Assembly (NCBI GenBank): GCA_050014835.1
Contig: JBEKCO010000055.1
Span: forward strand, 1 to 10,790
Length of the DNA: 10,790 nucleotides
Direction: 5' to 3'
Source: Bog-793 sp050014835
GTDB lineage: Bacteria; Actinomycetota; Acidimicrobiia; Acidimicrobiales; Bog-793
Positions 1-7,207 of the stretch are shown here, piece after piece (the stretch's first letter is position 1; each line of letters starts with the position of its first letter). The translations under genes and the position numbers were made by a program. The notes beneath the pieces are model-generated. The model saw only the letters and a list, made by a program, of their open reading frames with translations. It made no database searches and had not been told where the DNA came from.

Positions 1-1311
<1,311 letters not shown>

Positions 1312-1332
1312 CTCTCTGCGCCCGCAGTGCAT

Positions 1333-1366
1333 GAATAGGTGGGTCCCGCACACAGGGCACCTATTC
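1333..1366 (+). terminator. Hairpin downstream of the ThyX-like gene
   Basis: GAATAGGTG (1333-1341) and CACCTATTC (1358-1366) form a perfect 9-bp inverted repeat, with an inner CCC/GGG pairing (1345-1347 with 1355-1357). It lies 21 bases after the ThyX stop. There is no T-tract after it, so it could be a non-canonical terminator, an mRNA 3'-end stabiliser or a protein-binding palindrome. Confidence 0.45.
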
Positions 1367-1419
1367 GGGAGCCTCCGTCAGTCGCTCCGGGTCGTCTCGG
1401 CGGGGCAGTTGCTTAGGTA

Positions 1420-1515
1420 GTGGTCCAGGGAGCCGAGTAGAGAACGTCAATCGCCGCAAAGGCGACCTGCGCTCGGGCGGGCGCGGAGGACGGCGCCAAA
1501 GGCTCCCTGGACCAC
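1420..1515. ncRNA. Candidate structured RNA (or short TIR element) closed by a perfect 15-bp stem
   Basis: GTGGTCCAGGGAGCC (1420-1434) is the exact reverse complement of GGCTCCCTGGACCAC (1501-1515). Between them further pairings are possible on the + strand: CGTC 1445-1448 with GACG 1489-1492; a hairpin TCGCC-GCAAA-GGCGA (1451-1465); and CTGCGC with GCGCGG around a TCGGGCGG loop. Together these draw a long closing stem, an internal loop and a three-way junction. It lies in a gap between genes and upstream of the promoter at 1586-1613, so it is not in the leader made from that promoter. I do not recognise SRP RNA, tmRNA, RNase P, 6S or a known riboswitch in it. The alternative is a tiny MITE-like element with 15-bp terminal repeats. 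The strand is uncertain because the closing stem is symmetrical. Confidence 0.4.
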
Positions 1516-1585
1516 CCCTTCTCGGCGGTCTCCTTCGGGTGCCCCGCCGGCGCGACGCGCCAGGAGTGCTCCGTGCGGCCAGCCG

Positions 1586-1613
1586 TTGAAAGACCGGCGA
1601 TGTGCCGTATAGT
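1586..1613 (+). promoter_or_regulatory. Sigma-70-type promoter of the DUF4193 operon
   Basis: TTGAAA (1586-1591) and TATAGT (1608-1613) are separated by 16 bases; each differs from the consensus hexamer by one base. Transcription would start near 1620 and give a leader of about 80 nt. That leader contains CCGGTG/CACCGG (1657-1670) and ends with two purine-rich stretches, AAGGAG (1681-1686) and AGGAG (1691-1695), before ATG 1700. Confidence 0.65.
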
Positions 1614-1699
1614 GACCGCGCCCAAGGACCTCCCGGGACGGACGGAGCCGCCGTTGCCGGTGTGCACCGGGCCACAAAACAAGGAGACTGAGGAGTCTG

Positions 1700-2164
1700 A
1701 TGCCGAGCGAAGCTGACGGCGAACTCGAAACCGACGCCCTCGCCGAGGGCGAGCTCGAGGAGCCGCCCGACGAGGAACTCCTCGAAGAGGACGACCTCGG
1801 CATCGACGAGCTCGTCGCCGAAGACCTCGTTGACGATGAGGATCTCGGCGATGAAGCGGACGCCGACGTCGTCGTCGCCGAGGGCGAAGAGCCGATCGTC
1901 GAGATCGAGGAGGAAGAGGAAGAACTCGATGACGATGACGTCGAGGCGAGTCTCGACGTCATCTTGAAAGAGCGCCTCGTCGTCTCCGATGAGGCTGACG
2001 AGGAGGACGACACCGAGGCGACCGACGCCGAGGACCGCGTCGACGGAACGACACGCGTGCTCCCGAAGCAGCCCGGTGAGTTCGTGTGCCAGTCCTGTTT
2101 CCTCGTGAAGAGCCAAACCCAGCTCGCCGATCGCCGGCGCAAGCTCTGCCGGGACTGTGTATGA
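1700..2164 (+). CDS. DUF4193 zinc-ribbon-like protein with long acidic N-terminus
   Basis: The last ~35 residues (VLPKQPGEFVCQSCFLVKSQ ... KLCRDCV) carry a C-x2-C-x16-C-x2-C zinc-ribbon pattern and match the DUF4193 family, including the small mycobacterial members. The molecular role of the family is unknown to me. The first ~115 of 154 residues are extremely rich in Asp and Glu (for example EIEEEEEELDDDDVEASLDV) and must be highly negatively charged; mycobacterial members are about 100 residues with a shorter acidic part. The ATG at 1700 follows AGGAG by 4 nt (AAGGAG lies 13 nt upstream), and a good promoter sits about 90 nt before it. It is the first gene of a four-gene unit and overlaps the next by 4 bp (ATGA at 2161). 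Zinc binding is inferred from the cysteines; acidic tails plus zinc ribbons are common in transcription or ribosome partners, but I see no direct evidence of that here. Confidence 0.85.
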   Translation: MPSEADGELETDALAEGELEEPPDEELLEEDDLGIDELVAEDLVDDEDLGDEADADVVVAEGEEPIVEIEEEEEELDDDDVEASLDVILKERLVVSDEADEEDDTEATDAEDRVDGTTRVLPKQPGEFVCQSCFLVKSQTQLADRRRKLCRDCV

Positions 2165-2634
2165 GCGATCCCTCGGACAGGAGACGCGAGGACGCGCGTC
2201 GGCTCGCCGACGACCTCATCGACTACGCGATCTACGCGCCGCTGGGTGCGGCGATCGCCGTCGCCGAGGAGCTGCCCGAGCTCGTGCGCCGCGGCCGCGA
2301 GCGGTTCGGGCCCCGTATCGCCCTCGCCCAGATGCTCGGCAAGTTGGCGGCGGATTCGGCCCGTCGACGCGCCGAGGCCTTCGTCCGCCGCCCGGCGGAT
2401 CGCCCGCGCGCCGACGGCACCCCGGCCGCCGCCGAGCCGGATGCCGCTGCGGCACACCCCGCGCGCCCGGCGATCCCGGACTACGACGCGCTATCGGCCG
2501 CTGAGATCGTCGCCCGACTCGCGGCACTCACGCCGTCCGAGCTCGCCAGAGTCCGGTCCTACGAGACGGCGCACCGCGCCCGCCGGACGGTCCTCGCCAA
2601 GATCGCCCAGCTGCTCGGCGAGCAGGACCGCTAA
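2161..2634 (+). CDS. Conserved actinobacterial small protein of unknown function
   Basis: The 157-residue frame begins at ATG 2161, sharing ATGA with the DUF4193 stop, so translation is probably coupled; the frame is open further upstream (to an ATG at 2086) but that would overlap DUF4193 extensively. The N-terminal half (residues 10-75) is a charged, probably helical segment with DDLIDYAIYAPLGAAIAVAE. A Pro/Ala-rich linker follows (about 78-103), then a C-terminal motif at about 104-152 (IPDYDALSAAEIVARLAALT, then YETAHRARRTVLAKIAQLL). I recognise that C-terminal motif as recurring in small actinobacterial proteins (lipid-droplet-associated and related uncharacterised proteins), where it may mediate binding to another protein or nucleic acid. 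No signal peptide or clear membrane span is seen. The function is not known; the operon position is the main clue. Confidence 0.75.
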   Translation: MSDPSDRRREDARRLADDLIDYAIYAPLGAAIAVAEELPELVRRGRERFGPRIALAQMLGKLAADSARRRAEAFVRRPADRPRADGTPAAAEPDAAAAHPARPAIPDYDALSAAEIVARLAALTPSELARVRSYETAHRARRTVLAKIAQLLGEQDR

Positions 2635-2639
2635 CACCG

Positions 2640-3149
2640 ATGGCGGTCGGCCCCGAGGGGGCTCGCATCGCCCGCGCGGACGACACCGAGCGCGTCATCG
2701 AGCTCGCCGGCCAGTACCTCGCCGAGCTCGCCGGCGCGCGGGGCGGCGCCGCCCTCGCCCACGCGCTCGACCGGACGCTCCGGGCAGCAGCGCTAAAGCA
2801 CGTCATCGTCGGGTCCGACGCCTGCTCCCTCGTCGTCGGCACCTATGACGGCGCCGTCGTCGGACTGGCGCTCGTCGAACACCCGCCCGACGTCGGTCGG
2901 AGTGGATCACCACAAGACCGCCCCGCGAAGGTGCGCGCCCTTTACGTCGAACCAGCGATGCGGGGCGTCGGGGTTGGCGAGGCGGTGCTCGCCGAGATCC
3001 TGAGTCTCGAGGCCGCCCGCGGCGCCACCGCCCTCGACGCGCCGGCCCTGCCGGGAGATGGCGCGTCGAAATCGTTCCTCGAGGACATGGGCTTCCGCGC
3101 CCGACTGCTCATCATGCGGCGATCGCTCGATTCTGGGTCGGGGCCGTGA
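2640..3149 (+). CDS. GNAT-family N-acetyltransferase
   Basis: The 169-residue protein shows GNAT motif A at about residues 98-120: VRALYVEPAMRGVGVGEAVL, with the R-G-x-G-x-G loop that binds acetyl-CoA pyrophosphate. Residues 143-162 (SKSFLEDMGFRARLLIMRRS) fit motif B and the last strand. Residues 61-80 (ACSLVVGTYDGAVVGLALVE) are the core strands before motif A. The length is normal for a single GNAT domain. The substrate cannot be told; it could be a small amine, an amino-acid-like compound or a protein N-terminus. It begins 5 bases after the previous stop with no strong ribosome site, and its stop overlaps the Nudix GTG (GTGA), so it sits mid-operon. Confidence 0.85.
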   Translation: MAVGPEGARIARADDTERVIELAGQYLAELAGARGGAALAHALDRTLRAAALKHVIVGSDACSLVVGTYDGAVVGLALVEHPPDVGRSGSPQDRPAKVRALYVEPAMRGVGVGEAVLAEILSLEAARGATALDAPALPGDGASKSFLEDMGFRARLLIMRRSLDSGSGP

Positions 3150-3547
3150 ACGCGACGACGCTCTGCGTGGGGGTGGTCGACGTCGAACAGGGCGCGCTCC
3201 TCCTCGTCAGGCGGGGTCACGAGCCGGGCGCGGGACGCTGGTCCGTTCCGGGCGGTCGCGTCGAGAATGGCGAAACCCTCCGCCAAGCGGCCGAACGCGA
3301 GGCGCGGGAGGAAACGGGTCTGGCGCTCGAGATCGGCGACCTTCTCGGCACGACCGAGGTCACCACCGCACGGGAACGCTTCGTGATCTGCGACTTCCTT
3401 GCGATCCGGCGGGACGTGAACGAAACGCCGCAGGCGGCGAGCGACGCCGAGCTCGTTCGGTTCGTGCCGCTTCTGTCCGTCGGGGACCTAGACCTCGTCG
3501 ACGGCCTCGGCGAGTGGCTCAGGAACCACGGCGTCCCCGTCGGCTGA
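3146..3547 (+). CDS. Nudix hydrolase
   Basis: The 133-residue protein has a complete Nudix box, G37-x5-E43-x7-R51-E52-x2-E55-E56-x-G58-L59, so the metal-binding glutamates are intact. Nudix enzymes cleave nucleoside diphosphates linked to another group. The short single-domain form, with RWSVPGGRVENGE before the box, resembles MutT/ADP-ribose-pyrophosphatase-like members, but the substrate is not determinable. The start is GTG 3146, overlapping the GNAT stop by 4 bp, and Met-Asn-Ala-Thr leads straight into the first strand. Its last 60 bases overlap the end of the convergent gene on the other strand. Confidence 0.9.
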   Translation: MNATTLCVGVVDVEQGALLLVRRGHEPGAGRWSVPGGRVENGETLRQAAEREAREETGLALEIGDLLGTTEVTTARERFVICDFLAIRRDVNETPQAASDAELVRFVPLLSVGDLDLVDGLGEWLRNHGVPVG

Positions 3548-5275
3548 CGCCGGGGCTGTCATCGCGGGCTCGGGAGCAAGCCGGTCGTCCGACGACGGCT
3601 CCGGGTCCAGTACCTGCGGATCGGCGTCCGCGCCGAGAGTCCCGGGCGACTCGTCCCCGGGCTGCGGTGATCGGTCGCTCTCGGCCGGAGGCTCGTCGCT
3701 CGCCGGTTGTTCGTCCGTCGCGACCGCGACGGCCGGATCGCCGGCGACGAGCTGAGCCTGCTCGACGACGAGCGCGAGCGCGGTGCCCGTCGGCGAGGTT
3801 CCGAATTCGTCGGCCGGAGCGCCCCCTGTCGCCAAAGACGGCGGGGTCGCGTCGACCGCGGTAACTGGCTCCGCGTCGACCGGTTTTGCCACCCGCCGCG
3901 GCGGCCTCGACGGCGCCGCGCGCGGCCGACGCGCCTTCGCAGCCTGGGCCGTCGGATGGGCCGGAACCGGACGCGGTGGGGGAGGCATCGGGAGCCCGAC
4001 GAGCGGCGCGAGCGCCGGGATCCGCCCGGCGACCAAGGTCGCCGCGTGACGGACCGCTCCGGAAGGGTCGTCGGGCAGTCCCGCCGGTTTGATGGAGCGC
4101 CGCACGGGGGACGCCGCCGCCGCCTCCAAGAGCACCAGCCAGCGGTCGACGGAGCTCGCCGCCGACAGCCCCGCACCGGCGGCCACGCTCAGCGGCACGA
4201 CAAGCGAGCCGGGGATGCGCGCTCCGGGATCCGGCGGCCGGGCGGACAGGCGCAGCGCGTGCAGCACGCGGCCGTCGGCGAGCGCCCGGTTGATGTCGCC
4301 TTCCCAGCCGTCGCGCAGCTTGGCCAACCGCGCCTTCAGGGCTTCGCGGATCGTTCCCAACAGTTCGCGGCCGTGCTCGTCGCGCGGCGACGCCCCGAGG
4401 ACCGTCGCACGAAGCTCCCGTAGTGAAATCGTTTCCAATCGCGCCACCACCGCCTCGGCGCGGTCGAGCCACACCGCCTGGCGCACGGGGGGGAGGAGCT
4501 GCTCCGCGAGAGCGATAATCGCCTCACCGCCGACCGCCGGCCGTCCCGCCGCAAGCGCCGCCGCCTGCTCCGCAGCAAGCGCCCGTCGGACCGCCGGCAT
4601 CCCGCCAGCCGCGACCTGTTCCGCGACCGCGCGCTGCTCAGGCGGGAGAGTCGCAAGGTACTCGTCTCGATGTCGCGTCCCGGGGATGAAGCGCTCGGTC
4701 CGCGGACGACTCCGGCGCGTCGCCGTTGGCTCCGTCTTCGCCGTCGGCGCCGTGGGGCCGTTGGCGACAACCACATCTTCGGTGCGCGGTGGTGACGGTC
4801 GGACCCGACGGGGCGCGCCCTCGCGCACAGGGCGCCTCGCGGAATCGCGCTCGCGAGACGGCCTGCGCCGTTCGGGTTCATCGGTTCGTGGGCGGATATT
4901 CCCGCGCGAGCGAGAGGGCGCTGTCTTCTCACGGGTGCGACCGCGGCCGTTCCCTTCGAAGGGACGCTCGCGAGCGCCTCGTCCGGAGCGCGAGACGAGT
5001 GACGTCGTCACGAGGCCTTCTTCGTCGAGCTTGGAGGGCGCGAGCTCGATTCGTTGCTGCGAAATGACGCGTTCGCGCGCGGGAAGAACTGAAACAACGG
5101 TGATGCCCTCGAGTTCGAACTCGGCCTCGACGCGCAGAACAGCACCGACCTGCGCTCCGCCCTCGAGCAACTTGCCCTCGATCACGCCACGCGGTTCGCG
5201 TGCTCCCGCGGCCCGCCACGTCCAGGTCCCATCGTGTCGGGCCGAGGTCAGTTCGATCTCCAAACGCCTCGTCAT
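3488..5275 (-). CDS. Large conserved (Acidimicrobiia-type) protein with OB-like N-terminus, basic linker and acidic Pro/Ala-rich tail
   Basis: The 595-residue protein has four zones. Residues 1-75 form a beta-rich unit (DGTWTWRAAGAREPRGVIEG, then VLRVEAEFELEGITVVSVLP) that I read as OB- or S1-like. Residues 95-195 are an Arg-rich disordered linker. Residues 194-428 are a predicted helical core starting RFIPGTRHRDEYLATLPPEQ and ending GRIPALAPLVGLP. Residues 429-595 are Pro/Ala-rich, turning acidic. I recall similar hypothetical proteins in Acidimicrobiia, where the first zone and the core are the conserved parts; the function is unknown. An OB-like fold with an Arg-rich linker suggests nucleic-acid binding, which is inference. 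No signal peptide or membrane span is present. The start at 5275 places the conserved LEIELTSARHDGTW right at the N-terminus. TAGGTT on the minus strand lies 9 nt before ATG and could be a -10 for a very short leader. Confidence 0.8.
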   Translation of the reverse strand: MTRRLEIELTSARHDGTWTWRAAGAREPRGVIEGKLLEGGAQVGAVLRVEAEFELEGITVVSVLPARERVISQQRIELAPSKLDEEGLVTTSLVSRSGRGARERPFEGNGRGRTREKTAPSRSRGNIRPRTDEPERRRPSRERDSARRPVREGAPRRVRPSPPRTEDVVVANGPTAPTAKTEPTATRRSRPRTERFIPGTRHRDEYLATLPPEQRAVAEQVAAGGMPAVRRALAAEQAAALAAGRPAVGGEAIIALAEQLLPPVRQAVWLDRAEAVVARLETISLRELRATVLGASPRDEHGRELLGTIREALKARLAKLRDGWEGDINRALADGRVLHALRLSARPPDPGARIPGSLVVPLSVAAGAGLSAASSVDRWLVLLEAAAASPVRRSIKPAGLPDDPSGAVRHAATLVAGRIPALAPLVGLPMPPPPRPVPAHPTAQAAKARRPRAAPSRPPRRVAKPVDAEPVTAVDATPPSLATGGAPADEFGTSPTGTALALVVEQAQLVAGDPAVAVATDEQPASDEPPAESDRSPQPGDESPGTLGADADPQVLDPEPSSDDRLAPEPAMTAPASADGDAVVPEPLAEAVDEV

Positions 5276-5814
5276 GCATCGGCCAACCTACCGCCTCGAC
5301 GACCACCACGGGAAACCTGGCTCGGATTCGCCCGATCTCTGCCCTATCCCCGCCGACCAACGACGCAAGGACCGTGCCGGGTGGAACACCTCCGATCACC
5401 CAACACCTTCGCCACGCATCAACGACCACCCCTCCCGGTAGCTCATCAGCGTGCCCTGGGGCGTCGGACACCCGGTCAACTCCGCCGTGAGCCTCTGGTA
5501 GGTGCCTCCAGGCCGTCGGGCGCGCCCCGCGCGGCGGACGCGCGCCGCCAGCAACTCGCCTCCGCCGCCTCGGTCCACCTCCCGTCGCTAAACCGCATCG
5601 CACCGACCGCTGCTTCACCGTCAAACCATCAAATCGTCTGATCGCCATTCCACGGTCGGCCGTTTCGAATTTCCCCTGCCGTGCCCGCCAGCCCGTCCGC
5701 ATCTCCACCGGACCCGGCAAGACGGAAAGGAGCGTTCTCGAAGCGGGCGGACCACAGAGCCGCGCCAACGAAATTCGGCTACTTCGTCGATGACTCAAAC
5801 TAGTTATCCGTAAA

Positions 5815-5849
5815 TTGACATATTCGTGTGCAAGAAGGGCACATATGTG
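5815..5849. promoter_or_regulatory. TTGACA box plus CACATATGTG palindrome (possible operator)
   Basis: A perfect -35 hexamer TTGACA (5815-5820) is followed 19 bases later by the 10-bp palindrome CACATATGTG (5840-5849) inside an AT-rich patch. No good -10 lies 16-18 bases after TTGACA, so a promoter here is doubtful. The palindrome could be a regulator site. Confidence 0.25.
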
Positions 5850-6328
5850 TCATGCCGCTTGCGGTGAAGCCAAAGTCCAGGTAGGGGGCGTGACATTTTT
5901 CCACTTAATTCCCACGTGACCGTCCGGGCCTTCCGCTCGCTAACATCCACCGTCTCCCGAGGCGATTCACGATCCTCGCCCGAGTCTCCTGCTGCGAGCC
6001 CCGTCCGGCTCTGGGTCGCACCATCCGCCGTCGGTCCAGCGGGAACGTCGCGACCGTCTTAGGCCGGCGAGCAGGGAATCTTCCGCCTCCCAAGGTTGAA
6101 CCCCCTCACCCCCGGCCCGACGATTTCTCGATGAGGGAGAACGCCATATTGCCTATCACTCACCCTGAGCGACCGCACGTGTGCACAACGTGAACTTTTT
6201 TGCCAACTGTCCATGCACCGAAATGCCACGCTGCGTGAGCTAGCCGTCACTCCGCTTTATTTGCTTTAATCTCATCGTGCTCATTGGAGTAAATGCACAA
6301 CGGCGGGCAGGGGGCTTCCCATCGCGCC

Positions 6329-6355
6329 TCGCCGATCGGCGACCGCCGTTAGGGT
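6329..6355 (+). promoter_or_regulatory. Candidate promoter/operator of the PIG-L unit
   Basis: TCGCCGATCGGCGA (6329-6342) is a perfect 14-bp palindrome. It sits where the -35 would be for the -10-like TAGGGT (6350-6355), which is itself framed by CCGCC/GGCGG (6344-6348, 6356-6360). No TTGACA-like -35 is present. Transcription would begin about 6362, and a ribosome site AAGGAG (6379-6384) lies 11 nt before ATG 6396. A dimeric regulator bound to the palindrome would affect polymerase; this is inference. Confidence 0.35.
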
Positions 6356-6395
6356 GGCGGGGCTTCGCTCGTACGAACAAGGAGTCATCAGCTAG

Positions 6396-7124
6396 ATGAG
6401 AGTTCTCGCAATCGGAGCCCATCCGGACGACATCGAGTTCGGTTGCGGCGGGACGCTGTTGCGCCACCGACATGCCGGCGACGTCATCACGCTTCTCGTG
6501 ATGACGACGGGCGAGCAAGGACCCGACGGGGAGCTGCGGACCCGCGAACAGGAACAGGCGGCCAACCTCCTCGGCGCGGATCTACGGTGGGGCGGCTTTC
6601 TCGACGGTTCGGTCCCCGCGAGCGGCGACGCCGTGCGCGTCATCGAGCACGTCATCGCCGTGACGTCCCCGGACGTCGTCTACACGCACGCACCCCAGGA
6701 CACGCACCAAGACCACCGTGCGACGTCGGCGGCGGCGCTCGCCGCGGCACGCCGCGTCTCCCGGGTGCTCTGCTTCGAGTCGCCGAGCTCGATCGGATTC
6801 ACCCCGACGCTCTACGTGGACATCGCCGGGCTCGTCGAGTCCAAGCTCGACCTGCTGCGCGCCCACATGTCGCAGGTGCTCCACATGGGCAGCCTCGTCG
6901 ACCTCGAAGCCACCGAGTCCCAAGCCCGCTACCGCGGTTTCGCCGCGCGGGTGCGCGAGGCCGAAGCCTTCGAGTCGCACCGCTTCCTGTGGGACCCGGT
7001 CCTCGCCGAGCGGGCGAGCGCCTCCGAGGTCACCCTCGCGGAGCTCGACAAGGCCTCCAGCGAGGGATCCACCGTCGACTGGCCCCAAATCCGCCGGTTC
7101 ATGCAAGGCGAGCAGTCGTCATGA
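6396..7124 (+). CDS. PIG-L/LmbE-family deacetylase
   Basis: The 242-residue protein has the family's hallmarks. AHPDD (residues 8-12) supplies a zinc-binding His9 and Asp12 and the general base Asp11. THQDH (103-107) supplies the third zinc ligand, by analogy with mycobacterial MshB. A GxGG-like stretch (GCGGTLL) follows the first motif. Family members remove the acetyl group from N-acetylglucosamine-type sugars, as in mycothiol, bacillithiol, antibiotic or GPI precursor synthesis. Length is normal. I cannot separate an MshB-like role from deacetylation of another sugar; no mycothiol or glycosyltransferase gene is adjacent. No signal peptide, so it is cytoplasmic. ATG 6396 is preceded by AAGGAG. 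Its stop overlaps the next small ORF (ATGA at 7121-7124), and two exported proteins follow, which suggests envelope work by context only. Confidence 0.9.
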   Translation: MRVLAIGAHPDDIEFGCGGTLLRHRHAGDVITLLVMTTGEQGPDGELRTREQEQAANLLGADLRWGGFLDGSVPASGDAVRVIEHVIAVTSPDVVYTHAPQDTHQDHRATSAAALAAARRVSRVLCFESPSSIGFTPTLYVDIAGLVESKLDLLRAHMSQVLHMGSLVDLEATESQARYRGFAARVREAEAFESHRFLWDPVLAERASASEVTLAELDKASSEGSTVDWPQIRRFMQGEQSS

Positions 7125-7207
7125 GCCCCATCACCTCTTGTTCTTCTTGTTCTTCACCCAGCCGCACCGCCGAGCGTGGTGCCCCAACCGAAAGCAGGCC
7201 AATCTGA
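7121..7207 (+). CDS. Candidate 28-residue small ORF coupled to both neighbours
   Basis: This ORF starts at ATG 7121, sharing ATGA with the PIG-L stop, and ends at TGA 7205-7207, whose last A is the first base of the next ATG (TGATG). It exactly fills the gap between the two genes. It reads MSPITSCSSCSSPSR, then a short polar tail. The Ser/Cys stretch comes from a nearly exact DNA repeat of TTGTTCTTC. Overlaps of this type are classic translational-coupling signals, so the frame may carry ribosomes from the deacetylase to the FN3-like gene, whether or not the peptide is functional. No database family is recognised. It could also be a chance frame. Confidence 0.4.
   Translation: MSPITSCSSCSSPSRTAERGAPTESRPI

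Larger units (their letters stand above)
5276..6395. other. 1.1-kb gap without a convincing gene
   Basis: Open frames occur here on both strands but none shows a recognisable domain. 5276-5800 is GC-rich with low-complexity Arg-rich translations. 5790-5910 and 6165-6300 are visibly richer in A and T than the rest of the window. Noted items are TTGACA at 5815-5820, the palindrome CACATATGTG at 5840-5849, CACGT/ACGTG followed by a run of six T at about 6176-6200 (a weak terminator-like hairpin), and a palindrome plus -10-like box at 6329-6355. The gap separates two divergently transcribed units (5275 leftwards, 6396 rightwards), so it must contain both promoters. Decayed genes are possible. Confidence 0.6.

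Noticed and set aside
1420..1515. Identification of the 15-bp-stem element as SRP RNA, tmRNA or RNase P RNA
   Set aside because: The conserved motifs of those RNAs (for example the SRP GGAA tetraloop region) are not present, and the sizes do not fit tmRNA or RNase P.
1447..2457. 336-codon frame on the - strand opposite DUF4193
   Set aside because: Its long Ser runs are the complement of the Asp/Glu codons of the DUF4193 acidic segment. It is not a gene.
5110..5123. Perfect palindrome CGAGTTCGAACTCG
   Set aside because: It lies inside the coding region and follows from alternating Glu/Leu/Phe codons (LEFELE) in the 595-residue protein, so chance is the simplest explanation.
4089..5441. 450-codon open frame on the + strand
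   Set aside because: It lies opposite the 595-residue gene, is rich in Ser/Arg/Pro low complexity, and shows no domain. It is a shadow frame produced by GC bias.
4929..5798. 289-codon open frame on the - strand running into the start of the 595-residue gene
   Set aside because: A stretch near its middle (VVVDAWRRCWVIGGVPPGTV) looks slightly protein-like, but the rest is Arg-rich low complexity and more than a third overlaps the real gene in another frame. No family was recognised, so it is not called.
6178..6190. CGTGTGCACAAC shared with the - strand near 10638-10649
   Set aside because: A single 12-base match between two places in 10 kb is expected by chance a few times; no longer similarity surrounds it.
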